Shown here: positions 1-10,340 of the stretch, piece by piece
How the letters are laid out: every line of letters begins with the position of its first letter
Numbering within the stretch: position 1 is the first letter of the stretch
Assembly: GCA_036936605.1 (NCBI GenBank)
Contig: JAUPFV010000001.1
Span: 151,404,187 to 151,468,186, forward strand
DNA length: 64,000 nucleotides
Source of the DNA: Limnanthes douglasii subsp. nivea
Taxonomy: Eukaryota; Streptophyta; Magnoliopsida; Brassicales; Limnanthaceae
Direction of reading: 5' to 3'
Translations under genes and position numbers: made by a program
Notes under the pieces: model-generated
What the model saw: the letters and a program-made list of their open reading frames with translations, nothing else
What the model was told of the DNA's origin: nothing
The model's database searches: none

Positions 1-271
1 ACGGAAACACTAAGCTTTTTCATGCATTTGTCTTGAAGAAAAGAAGGAAGAATGTAATAAAGGGTATAAAAGAGGGAAGTAACTGGATTCATAACTCTGA
101 TGATATTGGTAAATCTGCCGATTTTTTTTCAAAAACTGTATTGCTTCTAATTCTTACAATAACATAGACGAATAGAGCATCATGATGTAGGATACAATTT
201 TTGCTACTGGGATTTGTCTTGTCCATAAGACTGCTAAGCCAACAACATGGAAAAATTAGAGACCTATTAGC

Positions 272-952
272 TTGTGCTCTATGTTTAATAGAATTCTGTC
301 TAACCTTATAAACTCTAAACTGGCCAATATTCTTCTAAAAATTATCTCCAACTCTCAGGGTGCCTTTGTCAAAGGAAGACTAATCCATGACAACATCCTA
401 ATTTCTAAAGATTTGATCCATGACATTAACAGAAGTCCCAAAACTGGTAACATCATGATCCAGTTTGATATGTCTAAAACCTTCAACAGAATGGATCATG
501 CTTTTATTCTTAAAGCTCTTTCCAAATTTGGCTTTTCTGATAGTTTTATTAGTTTAATCAAGAAGATGATTACTGATGTAAACACTTCTATTCTTATCAA
601 TGGGTCCGTTGTGGGCTACTTCCATCAGAAGAAAGGTTTAAGGCAAGGAGATCATTTATCTCCTAGCCTTTTCATTCTTGCTGAGGAAGTTTTAATTAGA
701 GAGTTATATAATCTTTTTAGTGCTGACAAAAGTATGTTTTATGCTTCTAGAACTAATCTAATTGTTCCCTGTCTAGTGTTTGTTGATGCTATATTAGTTT
801 TTACTAATGGTTTGAACTCCTACATAGACAAGTTAAGCAGGTTGTTGGACACTTATCAATTTGTTTATGGGCAAGCTATCAATAAGGAGAAGACCAAGTT
901 GATTACCTCCACCAGGACTCATCCATCTAGGATTAGACCCTCAAGCTTATGA
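272..952 (+). pseudogene. LINE reverse transcriptase fragment
   Basis: A 226-residue open stretch of non-LTR reverse transcriptase. Visible landmarks are FVKGRLIHDN, QFDMSKTFNRMDH (normally a K-hydrophobic-D-x-x-K-A-Y/F-D motif), and GLRQGDHLSPSLF. The catalytic FADD box reads FVDA (about 778-790), so one catalytic aspartate is lost and the enzyme would be inactive. Related sequence continues upstream in another frame (RPISLC near 258) and downstream after the stop. It would have copied LINE RNA at nicked chromosomal DNA. The family assignment is firm; the ORF is a decayed piece, not a gene. Confidence 0.85.
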
Positions 953-1139
953 CTGGATACTATGTTGAAAACATTCCTCCAAGCTATCTGGGGATCACTC
1001 TCTGTGGAAATAACAAAGGAAAGAATTTCAAACCTATTCTTGATAAAGTTAATGACAAAATTAATTAATGGGACTCTAATCATCTGTCATATGGTGGCAG
1101 AATGACCCTCATAACATTTGTTTTTCTTCCTACTACTGG

Positions 1140-2720
1140 ATGCAAAAAAGTGTGCTTCCTAAAACTATAATAAAAGGCTTGGAAAATATTTTTAATAGAT
1201 TTTTGTGGAGGTCTAACTATAATGAAAAGTCTATTCATTGGTCTAACTGGAACTACATTTGTAAGCCTTTTGAGGAAGGTGAGCTGAACATCAAATCTTT
1301 GACTGACATTCAGCTCACTTTCTCTCAAAAGCTTTGGTTCTTTTTCAGAAAAAAGAACAGCTTGTGGTCTAAAATTATTCATAGCATATACTGCCCTAAT
1401 ACTCATCATTTAAAAACTAACTGCAATAATCTTGGTTCGTTGGTTTGGAAGAGGTTAATAGGTATAAAGGATCAAGCATAGTGCAACATCAAATGGATTC
1501 TTGGGAAAGGCAATATGGACTTCTGGCTAAAAGACTGGCACGAGTACCCTCCTTTATCTAATCATTCTAACACTGATTCCAATAGCTGGTATATTGAAGC
1601 TAAAGTTAATTCTTTATGGAAGAAGAATGACTAGGACAACATTACTTTTCAAAGCTTCCTCTCCTGCGATAGAATTAATCATATCAGGGAGTACAAGACT
1701 AATCATGATGTTGAAGACATAATGATTTGGAAGCATTCTAATAACAACAACTTCAATATCAATCTCACGTGGGACAACATACCAAGCATACCAAGTCCAG
1801 TATTTTCAAGAAGATCTGCAGTCACATAATTCCCAAGAAGTTTTCTTTTCATTGTTGAAAACTTATTAATAATTTTATACCTACTGATGATAATCTTATG
1901 AAAATATATCACACTATAACTTCCAAATGTCAGTTCTGCAACAGCTACGAAGAGAAGTCCCATCTTTTTGTTAGTTGCAGCTTTGCCTAGCAGATATGGA
2001 ACTATTTTGGTTCCTTATTTAAAATTAATATTGGTCGTCATATGGTTCTTACTCATGTTATTAGAATGTGGTTTTGGTTTTCTAAAAACAAGTTTCATGT
2101 GACTCATTTAATCCCTCAAATAATCTGTTGGATCATTTGGCATAAGAGAAACAATTCAAAATTTAAAGGAAAATATGTTTCCGTAAATTGTTCTATTGAC
2201 AGAGTGATTAGAGTTATAAAATGAATTGACATGTCTAACAAATTGACCAGTAAACATCGGTGAAATGCTTTTAGTGCAGGAGTAGCTTTAGGTTGCAACT
2301 CAAATGAATACAGAAGAATGAAACCAAACTACCTTCAATGGGTTCCTCCGGTGAAAAACAGTATTAAGCTGAATATAAATGGGGCTTGCGCTCACACTGG
2401 TGAATCTAGCGGAGGGATCTTGTTCAGAAACTGAGAAGGAGACATTATAGAAGGATCGGGAGTCATTTTTTGGCAAGCTTAATCCATTGCTTGCTGAGAC
2501 CAGAGCTCTCTTCAAATGGCTGATTATTTGCAAACAAAGCAACTGGCCTGAGGCGGATATTGAGTCAGACAACCTTCTTCTCATCAATGTTCTTGCTCAA
2601 GGAAACGCTGTTTGGTATCTAGACTCCTTGATTTTCATTTGCAGAAAACTTATTCACCCCAAAATATCGTCAAGACATATTTCTAGAGTCCAAAACCAAG
2701 ACTCTGACTAACTTGCAAAA
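1140..2720 (+). pseudogene. LINE zf-RVT region and RNase H-like tail, broken
   Basis: Downstream part of the same LINE. Around 1140-1480 the reading is typical post-RT LINE sequence (FLWRSNYNEKSIHWSNW). Around 1925-2170 a zinc-finger-like stretch (CQFCNS...SHLFVSC) is followed by ICWIIWHKRNN. From about 2350 an RNase H-like start is visible (NINGACAHTGESSGG), then a stop and frame changes. An RNase H domain after RT is typical of many plant L1 elements. Confidence 0.7.
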
Positions 2721-2790
2721 TTGACTTTGTCCTGCAATCAAAACCAAAAGTTTAATCATCTCTGTTCTACAAATGAATTAATATCTATTG

Positions 2791-3388
2791 TTTTTTTGGA
2801 AAGCTTAAGATTGAGATATATTAATGCGGATTAATTCTAGATGTTTTTAAAGAAAGCTTGTGTCTCAGTTCGAGCTCGTCTGTTCTGATTCTTACTGTTT
2901 TCGTATTGGTATTGTTTGTTGGTTGAGTCTCTTGGAGTTTCGGATTTAAGTCAAAAGGTCAAACACTTGAAGGTGAAAATCGGAGTTTCAGATTTAAGTC
3001 AAAAGGTCAAAAAGGTGAAAATTGGTAGAAGAAATCGATATGGTGCTAAAATTTGTATTGGATTGAAAGGCAGAACTTCTTTCGCGTTTTTCTCATCTGG
3101 TTCAAATTTTCGTTTTGGATCCAATTTTGTACTTCTATTCAATTCTGAACACTTGGTTTGTTATTTTCCGTTTTACTTATTTTCAATAAAAATTCTCTTG
3201 ATTAAAAAAAATACAATAAGTTTAATTTAATAAAAAAAAAGATATTGGTATTTAGTAAAAAGATAAAACCATCCAAAATGGATGAATATCCGTTTCGACA
3301 TTTTTATTAGTATAACTAATAAATAGTAATTTTGGCCTTTTTTCTCTTAGCAATTCCCAAGTCTTTTACATCGTCAAAGTAGAATTAT
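2791..3388. other. AT-rich spacer without recognised gene
   Basis: Between the LINE remnant and the PLATZ retrogene. It holds an imperfect two-copy tandem repeat (2934-3025) and A/T runs near 3200-3240. An open frame over 2916-3230 is built largely from that repeat, and I see no domain in it. Confidence 0.5.
2934..3025 (+). repeat. Two-copy tandem repeat, about 45 bp unit
   Basis: The unit beginning GGAGTTTCGGATTTAAGTCA (2934) recurs at 2982 with one early substitution and a short deletion near its end. Confidence 0.8.
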
Positions 3389-3431
3389 AAGTACGGAAAC
3401 AAGCAGAGAAGGAGTTAAAATTAGTTTGCAA

Positions 3432-3620
3432 CCTTAACCTCCAACTTTCTTTTCTCTGTAGACCCTAATCCTAGTTTAAACCACAAGAATTTTAATCTTT
3501 GAACAACATTCTTTCTTTCTTTCTCCCTTAACCTCCAACTTTCTTTTCTCTGTAGACCCTAATCCTAGTTTAAACCACAAGAATTTTAATCTTTGAACAA
3601 CATTCTTTATTTCTTTCTCC
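3432..3620 (+). repeat. 94-bp tandem duplication in the PLATZ 5' leader
   Basis: Two almost identical head-to-tail copies, 3432-3525 and 3526-3620, each starting CCTTAACCTCCAACTTTC and ending in a CTTT-rich stretch. The second copy ends about 19 bp before the start codon. The near identity implies that the duplication is recent. Confidence 0.9.
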
Positions 3621-3638
3621 CTCTAACGTTAACAAGGA

Positions 3639-4526
3639 ATGGCCGAAATTCCTTCAGGGACAGAACTTGCACGATGGCTGGTTCTAGTCCTCCCGACTGA
3701 GTCTTACCAAGAATGGCCGAAATGTAGTATTCACAATACAACATGCAGCTCGTTTTGTGTGAAATGTTTGGGCTCGCCTTTATGCTGTGCACAGTGCAGT
3801 AATATGCAACATCCAGATCACAAGCTGTTGCAGGTACTCCGGCATAGAAATCGATCAGGAATTACAGAGGCAGAAATCTCACCATATTTTGATATAGCTG
3901 GTATCCATAAAAGAAAAATCTACGACGATGGTTTTGTTCCTATTCTCACAAAAACAATAGATATGAAACGTGGTGGCGTTCCATGTAAATCTTGTGGGTT
4001 ACGGGTCAGTAACCTACTTGCGGACTTCTGTTCAATAGAATGTAAAGTGAAAAAATTGTTAGGTGTTTCGGATCTGAATGGAGATGATGTTGTTGCCACT
4101 GCAGCAACAACAACTCAGAATCAGCAGCAGCAGAACGAACAGCACCAATCGGATCTGAATGGAGATGTTGCAGCTGCAGCAACAACAACTCAGAGTCAGC
4201 AGCAGCAGAACGAACAGCACCAATCGCTCGCTTCTCATTTCCACCATTTCGACCTTTATCCTTTAGTCGAGAACTTAGCCTATACTATTGATAATGGAAC
4301 AAGGGACCAGCAATCTGATTCATTGGTTACTGAATTGAAGAACGGTTTTGATAAATGTCAACAACTGTTGAATTCCATATCCCATTCCATAAGCTCCAAA
4401 ATGACTGTTGATGAACAGAAACGGACGCTTGAAGAAACTGAGCAAATGCTTACTCAAAGAAGGGATTTGATTGCCAAATATAAAAGCTCGGTAGAAGATA
4501 TCGTAAAGACTGACCCGTCTCTGTAA
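3639..4526 (+). CDS. PLATZ zinc-dependent DNA-binding protein, intronless
   Basis: Predicted 295-residue protein. Residues 29-61 hold the first PLATZ zinc module (C29, H32, C40, C43, C49, C53, H58, H61); residues 116-135 hold the second (CKSCG ... FCSIEC, then KV). PLATZ proteins are plant-specific zinc-dependent DNA-binding proteins that generally repress A/T-rich promoters and act in the nucleus. The middle (about residues 70-110) departs from the usual family sequence, so this is a divergent member. Residues 144-195 are a duplicated Q/N-rich segment, and the C terminus (about 235-290) is charged and probably helical. The start at 3639 is the first ATG after the leader. PLATZ genes normally have several introns, whereas this one has none and is bounded by a direct repeat and an A tract, so it is probably a retrocopy. 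The frame is fully open, so it may be expressed. Confidence 0.8.
   Translation: MAEIPSGTELARWLVLVLPTESYQEWPKCSIHNTTCSSFCVKCLGSPLCCAQCSNMQHPDHKLLQVLRHRNRSGITEAEISPYFDIAGIHKRKIYDDGFVPILTKTIDMKRGGVPCKSCGLRVSNLLADFCSIECKVKKLLGVSDLNGDDVVATAATTTQNQQQQNEQHQSDLNGDVAAAATTTQSQQQQNEQHQSLASHFHHFDLYPLVENLAYTIDNGTRDQQSDSLVTELKNGFDKCQQLLNSISHSISSKMTVDEQKRTLEETEQMLTQRRDLIAKYKSSVEDIVKTDPSL
4068..4223 (+). repeat. In-frame tandem duplication inside PLATZ (27 and 25 codons)
   Basis: Copies 4068-4148 and 4149-4223 both encode SDLNGD...ATTTQxQQQQNEQHQ. The lengths differ by six bases, so the frame is kept. It lengthens a glutamine/asparagine-rich linker. Confidence 0.9.
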
Positions 4527-4618
4527 GGTTCAATTGCAATGGAAATTTGAAGATGTTATAGAAAAAATAGTTTAATATACTGTCCCGCCAACATCATTTT
4601 ATCCAATGTAAAAAAAAA

Positions 4619-4717
4619 GTACGGAAACAAGCATCTGTCCAACTTCTGTATTACTAATACTACTACAGTTATAAGCACGGAAACAAGTATTTGCTCATCT
4701 GTATCACTACTAATACC
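4619..4717 (+). repeat. Imperfect local duplication next to the retrogene 3' end
   Basis: GTACGGAAACAAGCATCTGT (4619) is followed about 56 bp later by GCACGGAAACAAGTATTTGC, and each is followed by an ACTACTAATAC-like stretch. Confidence 0.6.
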
Positions 4718-4984
4718 GGCAGGTTTCAAAACTGTAGCTCATTATCGAGTTGCTGAAAACAAAAAAAAACAAAAAAAAAAAACCTTAATAGTATACACAA
4801 TCTAATTCCCCCATGCAAAATAAAAAAAATAACTGTAAGAGATATAACCAAGTAAAAAATCAAAGATTCTCTCATGATACATTCCCCATCTTTAATGTGT
4901 CCAAAAAATTGGAGTATAAAATATATGGTGATTCTGGATTAATCACCACCTCCTTTAAATACCTACTTTTCATATAGTTACCAC

Positions 4985-7900
4985 TTACCCAGCTTGCATT
5001 CTCTCGTAGAATAAGATGTATGCCTCGCATTTAAGAACTGACTCCAATGAAATCTGCCGAACATAGGCATCACTGATATGATACCAAGCACCTTCCTTCT
5101 CTTTCTTCTTCTCTCCTCTCACATATGCAACATAGTGCCCTCCTCTCATTGTTCCCGAGTGCTCTACCACTCCAACAAGACGGTAAATGAATTTTTCTCC
5201 ATTAGTACACCTGTAAATCCTCCAAAATAACAACCCATGAGATTCTGTAGTCTATACTTTATTGGAGATATACATAAATAAAAATCTACACATGATCATT
5301 TTTTTCTAGTAACATATTAAATGTGAGTCAAATGTATCGGTACTAGTTTCTATCACAGTCGATTAACAATTTCAACTATTTGATCAAACTTCTACGAGCC
5401 ACTGTGTTACATAATTCCTACTTAGTAACATCGTAAACATTCTAATTCTAAAGATTTAGCAAATATGATAGTAAAGCGTTTGTTTTCTAGCCTATTTTAC
5501 CATATATTTTCTAATTTTTATAACCTTACTTTTAGGCATATTATAAACCTCAAACCATTATATATTTTATAATCCTACATCGCGAATTCCTAAATAGTTT
5601 CTAATTTTCTGTCCAACTTATCATGCATTACGAAGCAAAAGTTCAGCAGATGAAACAATCAAGTATCTAAAATTCAACTTTATATAAGAGATAAAATTAA
5701 AGTTGACAGAAAAGCAGTTAAGCAAGACTATAAAATACACTACTCACATATATTCATCAATAACACTAACACCTCAAATCACTGCTAAGAAAAAATGACA
5801 ATATAGATGGTCATTCTAAATAGGAATAGCTTTTAGCATATACATGGAGAAAGCCCTACTTTTTCTTTATTCTTGGAAAAAGAGCAATAGATCTAAACCA
5901 CCGAGTCATCTAATACACACTTATCTTCCCTTACCTTTTTTTTACAATTACAATAACAAATGGATTCAGATTGTGAAAGAAGAGAGTTGAGATTAGATCT
6001 CTAACTTTTGTTCATGCATCCATCTTATTTCATAGTTCTTATTCGCTGAATGATACATTAGAACTTGTGGTTGTAGCTACATTAGATATAAAAATGATAT
6101 ATTTCAACTGATAGTATAACAATTTTTATGATGCATATAATAATCTCTATAAACAGTTTTTATATAAACATAGTGATATATCCAAAAAATATGAATACAA
6201 TGTCATAGTATAACCTTCGTAAACAAAGGCGGAGATGAAAACATGCACACAATTGAAGTACAATCAGATACATTTCAAATATGAGAATACCCATTCATGA
6301 AAAAAACAAAAAAAACGAAATTTTATCGTCGGTCATAAGCAAAAAGTCTACAATGTGTAGACTAACATTTATTATCATATAAGGAAGATGATAATACTTA
6401 GAAGTTCAAGCATTGCTAACTTAACTAGATATTAGACAATATTGCAGCAAATTAAGTGCAGAAAATAAATATTAATAACGATTATAGATTTGCATTTTAA
6501 TAACTTTATGAAAGTAAAAAGAATGGTGTACCTGGAATCCAAATAGGGTCCAAGATTGATATATTCTTGGAAACTGACATGACCGTTCAACTTACTTAAG
6601 CGACCTCGAGTGTCTTGGCTGAACCTCTTCAGATGAAGAGTCAAAATAGATGGTGCCTTATTTATAAGAACTTTTTTAATAGCATCCCTCTTCACTATTA
6701 CACACTTAGAACTCATTTCCTCGTCTTCACTTTCATCTGATTTGCAGTTTTCACGTAAATCAGAATCATTCTGCTGAACGCTGACAATCGGCTTTTCACA
6801 AACTGTAGAATTAGCAGAATTACAAGAATCGCCAAGCACTTTCGGGGAACTTGATGCACTTGATCGCATTGAAAATTCATCTTCCATCTCGGTTTTCACT
6901 TGCTTGCACGGACCAACCTCAATTGTTTGACCATTTTCATCATTACTACAAGTTTGGCTTAAGTAATCTGCATTCTCATTATGTGAAACCAAGGTTTCAG
7001 CATTATTGTTCATATCTCCATTACTAAGCTTCCCAACTTCAGCAGAGTTCAATATACCCTTAACTGAAGTAGCTTTAATATGAGTGTCATCTCCATTTGA
7101 AATTGTTGATGCAAGTTTAGCTTTCCTTTTTGCTTCCAATTTTTCTTGTTGAAAGGTTTTAGAACAATTCTCACAAGCCCAAGCATTATCGTTAGAAAGA
7201 AGTTCTGTTTTTACAAAATGAGCTAAGCAACTCTCTACGGACACGGGAGAATTAGTATCATCAACTTCATCCGGATCAGAATCACTACTCTTACTTGCTA
7301 TAATACCAGTAAATCCAACTTCAGGTGGTAGAGAAGGTCCAAAAACAGGCCCCTCAACGGTTTCAGGCTCATTGAATAAGTCAACAAAACCATCAAATTC
7401 AGTATCTTGTCCACAGCCCGAAGCAGATGAGCTCTCGGCTCCTCCTGCCACTATCTCATGGGTAGTGGAAATTTCTTCTGGGCATGGAAGCAAAATAACT
7501 TGAGAGTCTTCAACCATCAAAGGGAGTTCTTCTTCACATAAATTGAGCGTAGAAGATTCGTCTTTTGAACTTGGCTCCCCACCAACCAAACAGCCCTGAC
7601 TGCTCTCTACATGCATAGACCCGTCTTCGTTGTTTGAAGAAATGGAAAAATCATTAGTTTGTAAAGTCGGGTCATTTTCATTAGACATAGTAGCTGGTTC
7701 ACAATAGTCCAACCAAGAACAACTATCCTCAACATCAGCTATTTGTTCTTTTGTGCCCTCAAAAGCTTTCTCGTTTACAGCTTGGGAATTTTCTGAAATT
7801 GGTCTATTTCCATCACCTGTGGTAGTAGTAGCAACAGAACCTGAAACGCAAGAATCTACATCTTTGTTATTTTTTGAGCGAAATTTACCAACCTTTTTTG

Positions 7901-9089
7901 GTGGCAATTTTGCTTTCTTTGTTCGAGAGACAACATGTGGCCTTTTGGGTGGGGGTTTCTTAGTAGGCACAGGTAGTGATAGATCTAAAAAGGGTTCATA
8001 TACTGTTGAGGAATGGTTACACTGCACACAAGAAAGTGTACTAGATATTTGACCACCAAATATAATGTCTACAAAAGTAGGACTCTGACTTGAGGCATTT
8101 CCATTTCTTTCATCAGCATTTTGTTTTTTCCTTGAGCTTATTTCCTCCGCACTTAGCCCGTCGAGCAAACATCTGAGCAGCTCATGACTGTCATGCTGTT
8201 GATATCCCCTGAACTGAGGAGCTTTAGAACAAACACAACCAAAAAAAGATCTTGGGTTAACCACATTCTTCGAACCCGCCTCTAGTTTTGTTTCTGTATA
8301 AAGTTTTTTCAAAGCAAGAGTAAGAGGCCCAGCAGAAGCATCCTCATCCAAGAAATACTCTCGTAACACATCCAAAGCGAGAAGATTCTGCGTAATTGAG
8401 TTAAAAAAGCAAGTATTGCCAAGATTTACTAAACCTCGTACCACATAACCATCGGTTGCAGTAATATCACTTAATGCAGTGCTTTCTGATTTGATTTCAG
8501 TCAAAACACTGCCACTACCAAACCACACTTCCTCAACATTGGTTGCTGAAGGCTTTGCCATTCTATCTTTGATTAGTTTTACGATTTCGGCTAATACGTC
8601 ATTACTTTCATCTGATTTCTCAACCGGAAGAAGGGAACTGCAAGTATAGCACCATCGTAGTTGAGGATTCTCCCATTGAATCACCAGTCTATGCTTCGTT
8701 TGCCTAACATGACCAACAATGTGACTTTGAGCACCTGTTGGCAAACCAACACCCCCACATGCGAAATATCCACATTCCAAGCATAACCAAATGGCTTTAG
8801 ACTCAGTTCCCTTCTTTTTCGCAAGTTTACCCTTATTACCTTTACCGACTTTCCTCTCATTTACACCTTGCTTACAATGTTCGCACTTAATATGCTCTGA
8901 AGAACTAATTTTAGCCGATAATTTTTCCAAATCAACACTTTTCTCAACATGGCTACAGAGTTTTCTCTCTTTCACTGATTCAGGAACATCCACAACAGTC
9001 CCATTGGTTTGTATAGGATCACTTTTTGTACGGTCGGCAACAGCCTTGCCTCGAGGAGCTCCACTCTTCTTCCGAACTTTCTTCCCCAT
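4985..9089 (-). CDS. UBP2: Ubiquitin carboxyl-terminal hydrolase, UBP1/UBP2 type (ZnF-UBP + USP)
   Basis: Cysteine protease that removes ubiquitin from proteins. Two coding exons: 9089-6532 and 5210-4985, joined across a GT-AG intron (5211-6531) that restores the codon AG|G in phase, giving 927 residues. ZnF-UBP ligands are visible at C45, H47, C69, C72, C103, C106, C111, H123, H127, H133, C147 and C150 (motif [13 protein letters not shown]). The USP Cys box is GNTCFFN with C227, then QQHDSHELL at 297-305. The His box [11 protein letters not shown] gives H878, and D900 follows in [10 protein letters not shown] long acidic, low-complexity insert (about residues 320-640) splits the USP domain, as in Arabidopsis UBP1 and UBP2. 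A basic N terminus (GKKVRKK) could be a nuclear signal. Domain order and length match the UBP1/UBP2 pair; which of the two it corresponds to is not resolved here. All catalytic residues are present, so it is an intact gene. Confidence 0.93.
5211..6531 (-). other. Coding intron of the UBP1/2-type gene
   Basis: The donor (minus strand TTCCAG|GTACAC at 6532/6531) and acceptor (TTTACAG|GTGTAC at 5211/5210) are canonical. The 1,321 bp between them are AT-rich with many stops and no recognisable element. Reading through the donor gives an unrelated hydrophobic tail, which supports splicing here. Confidence 0.85.
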
Positions 9090-9113
9090 TCGTAGCTAAG
9101 ACGAATTAAAACC

Positions 9114-9479
9114 TAGCAGAGAAAGATAAACCCTAGGAAACCGAATAGAAGAACACAGGTTACAAACATGAAGTAACATAAAAACCCACTATACACATAA
9201 GAACTCAAGCAACAATTAGACGAACACAGGAATAAGAATTATCAAAATATGAACATCAAGCAGAGTAAACCCCATGAATCCGCACCACTATCTGGTACAT
9301 AGATTCGGGGAATAGTAAATTAAGTCAGTAAATAGAACAAGTTCCAGGATAAACAAGATGACGAATTGATCTTAGAAGTGCAAACAAGGGGTCCATGTAT
9401 GTAGTTCAAGTCAATCAAAGCACGGAGCAGAAAACTAAGATTTAAACAAAGAATAAAACAACATATGAGAGAGTTTACC
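9114..9479 (-). other. Probable intron in the UBP 5' leader
   Basis: On the minus strand a good donor (GCG|GTAAAC, exon end at 9479) and pyrimidine-rich acceptors (TCTGCTAG at 9113 or GTCTTAG at 9096) flank about 365 AT-rich bases just before the ATG at 9089. The leader exon would lie at roughly 9480-9660. No transcript evidence is available. Confidence 0.55.
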
Positions 9480-9832
9480 GCAAAATCCGGAGGAAGAGGA
9501 ACGAAATTGATTGAATAAAAGTTGAAGATTAGGATCTGCAGGGAGGCGAAGCGTGGTTTTTGTTCGGGAAAGCTCCCTACTTTCTACTGCCGCTGTCACC
9601 GATACCGATAGACAGAAAGAAAGGGCGGAAATAGAGGAAGAGTTGGGACTGGGAGAGCCTAGTGTAAAAACTTAGGCTTTCAATCCCCGCTGCTCCCCTA
9701 AGTTTTTTGAGTATCGCACTCCAGTCTCAGACTAAACATCCTATCGATTTCAGCCCAAGTAATTCATTTTTTTATGACCACCGCAATTTCCTAATACGTA
9801 TCTCCGTTCAATTAGAAAAAAAAAAAACTAAC

Positions 9833-9871
<39 letters not shown>

Positions 9872-9990
9872 TTATTTATTTTCAATTTGTTATTCGATAT
9901 ATTAATATATATTTTTACGATAAGTTACCGATAACGGAATAATAAATCTGATAGTACCGATAACGATTTGAATTTTCAAATTTATCGAAA
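9480..9990. other. UBP leader exon/promoter side and AT-rich spacer
   Basis: 9480-9660 is less AT-rich and fits the first exon and promoter-proximal DNA of the minus-strand UBP gene. 9700-9990 is AT-rich and includes an (ATT)n microsatellite. No gene is seen on the plus strand. Confidence 0.4.
9837..9872. repeat. (ATT)n microsatellite
   Basis: About twelve uninterrupted ATT units. Confidence 0.95.
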
Positions 9991-10019
9991 ACTATCTTTA
10001 ACCTCAAATTTATCACCAA

Positions 10020-10340
10020 TATATACTGCTTCAATTGTGAGCTCAATGATATCCGATCTACTGGTTCTCACTTCACTTGGATTAATAAGCAGTCTGACCG
10101 CCTTATTCTATCTAAGCTTGATAGAGTCCTTGTCAATCCTGTTTGGGATGATCTATTCCCAATGTCTTATGCCCACTTTGGCTTTCTTCGATCTTCTGAT
10201 CATACGACTGTCACGCTTAACCTGAGTTTACCTCGACTTAAACGTAAAAAACCTTTCAAAATTTTCAACATGTGGCAATCCCACCCTCTTTTCAAAGAAT
10301 TAGTTACCAAGAGTTGGAATAACCCTTCTTCTTACTTGGA
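10020..10340 (+). pseudogene. LINE endonuclease C-terminal fragment
   Basis: The frame reading CELNDIRSTGSHFTWINKQS, then KLDRVLVNPVWDDLFP and FLRSSDHTTVTL, matches the end of the apurinic-type endonuclease of plant L1 elements. The terminal S-D-H catalytic box is intact near 10195-10203. The N-terminal part of the domain is absent. Confidence 0.75.

Larger units (their letters stand above)
1..2790 (+). mobile_element. L1-type LINE remnant (left end outside window)
   Basis: Conceptual translation gives the usual order of a plant L1-clade ORF2: pre-RT linker (RNTKLFHAFV near base 3), reverse transcriptase (about 250-1100), zinc-finger/RVT region with CQFCNSYEEKSHLF (about 1925-1980), and an RNase H-like tail (about 2350-2720). 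Stops and frame changes break it repeatedly, so it is dead. The endonuclease and 5' end lie left of the window. No clear poly(A) tail or target-site duplication was seen, so the 3' limit is approximate. Confidence 0.85.
3389..4633 (+). mobile_element. Processed retrogene unit (PLATZ) with flanking duplication and A tract
   Basis: The 17-base sequence AAGTACGGAAACAAGCA occurs at 3389-3405 and again at 4617-4633. Between the two copies lie a 5' leader, one uninterrupted PLATZ reading frame, a short 3' UTR and an A tract (4610-4618) directly before the right copy. Target-site duplication, 3' poly(A) and lack of introns are the classic features of LINE-mediated retroposition of an mRNA. A weaker third copy of the repeat (GCACGGAAACAAG, near 4675) shows that local duplication also happened here, which is the main reason for caution. 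Confidence 0.7.

Noticed and set aside
2916..3230. Open frame of 104 codons downstream of the first LINE
   Set aside because: It consists mainly of the two-copy 45-bp repeat and low-complexity F/L-rich sequence, with no domain or codon signal.
4006..4247. Cysteine/leucine-rich minus-strand peptides opposite the PLATZ gene
   Set aside because: They are shadows of the CAG-rich duplicated segment on the plus strand.
7753..8052. Plus-strand open frame opposite the UBP gene
   Set aside because: It is a shadow of the well supported minus-strand coding exon.
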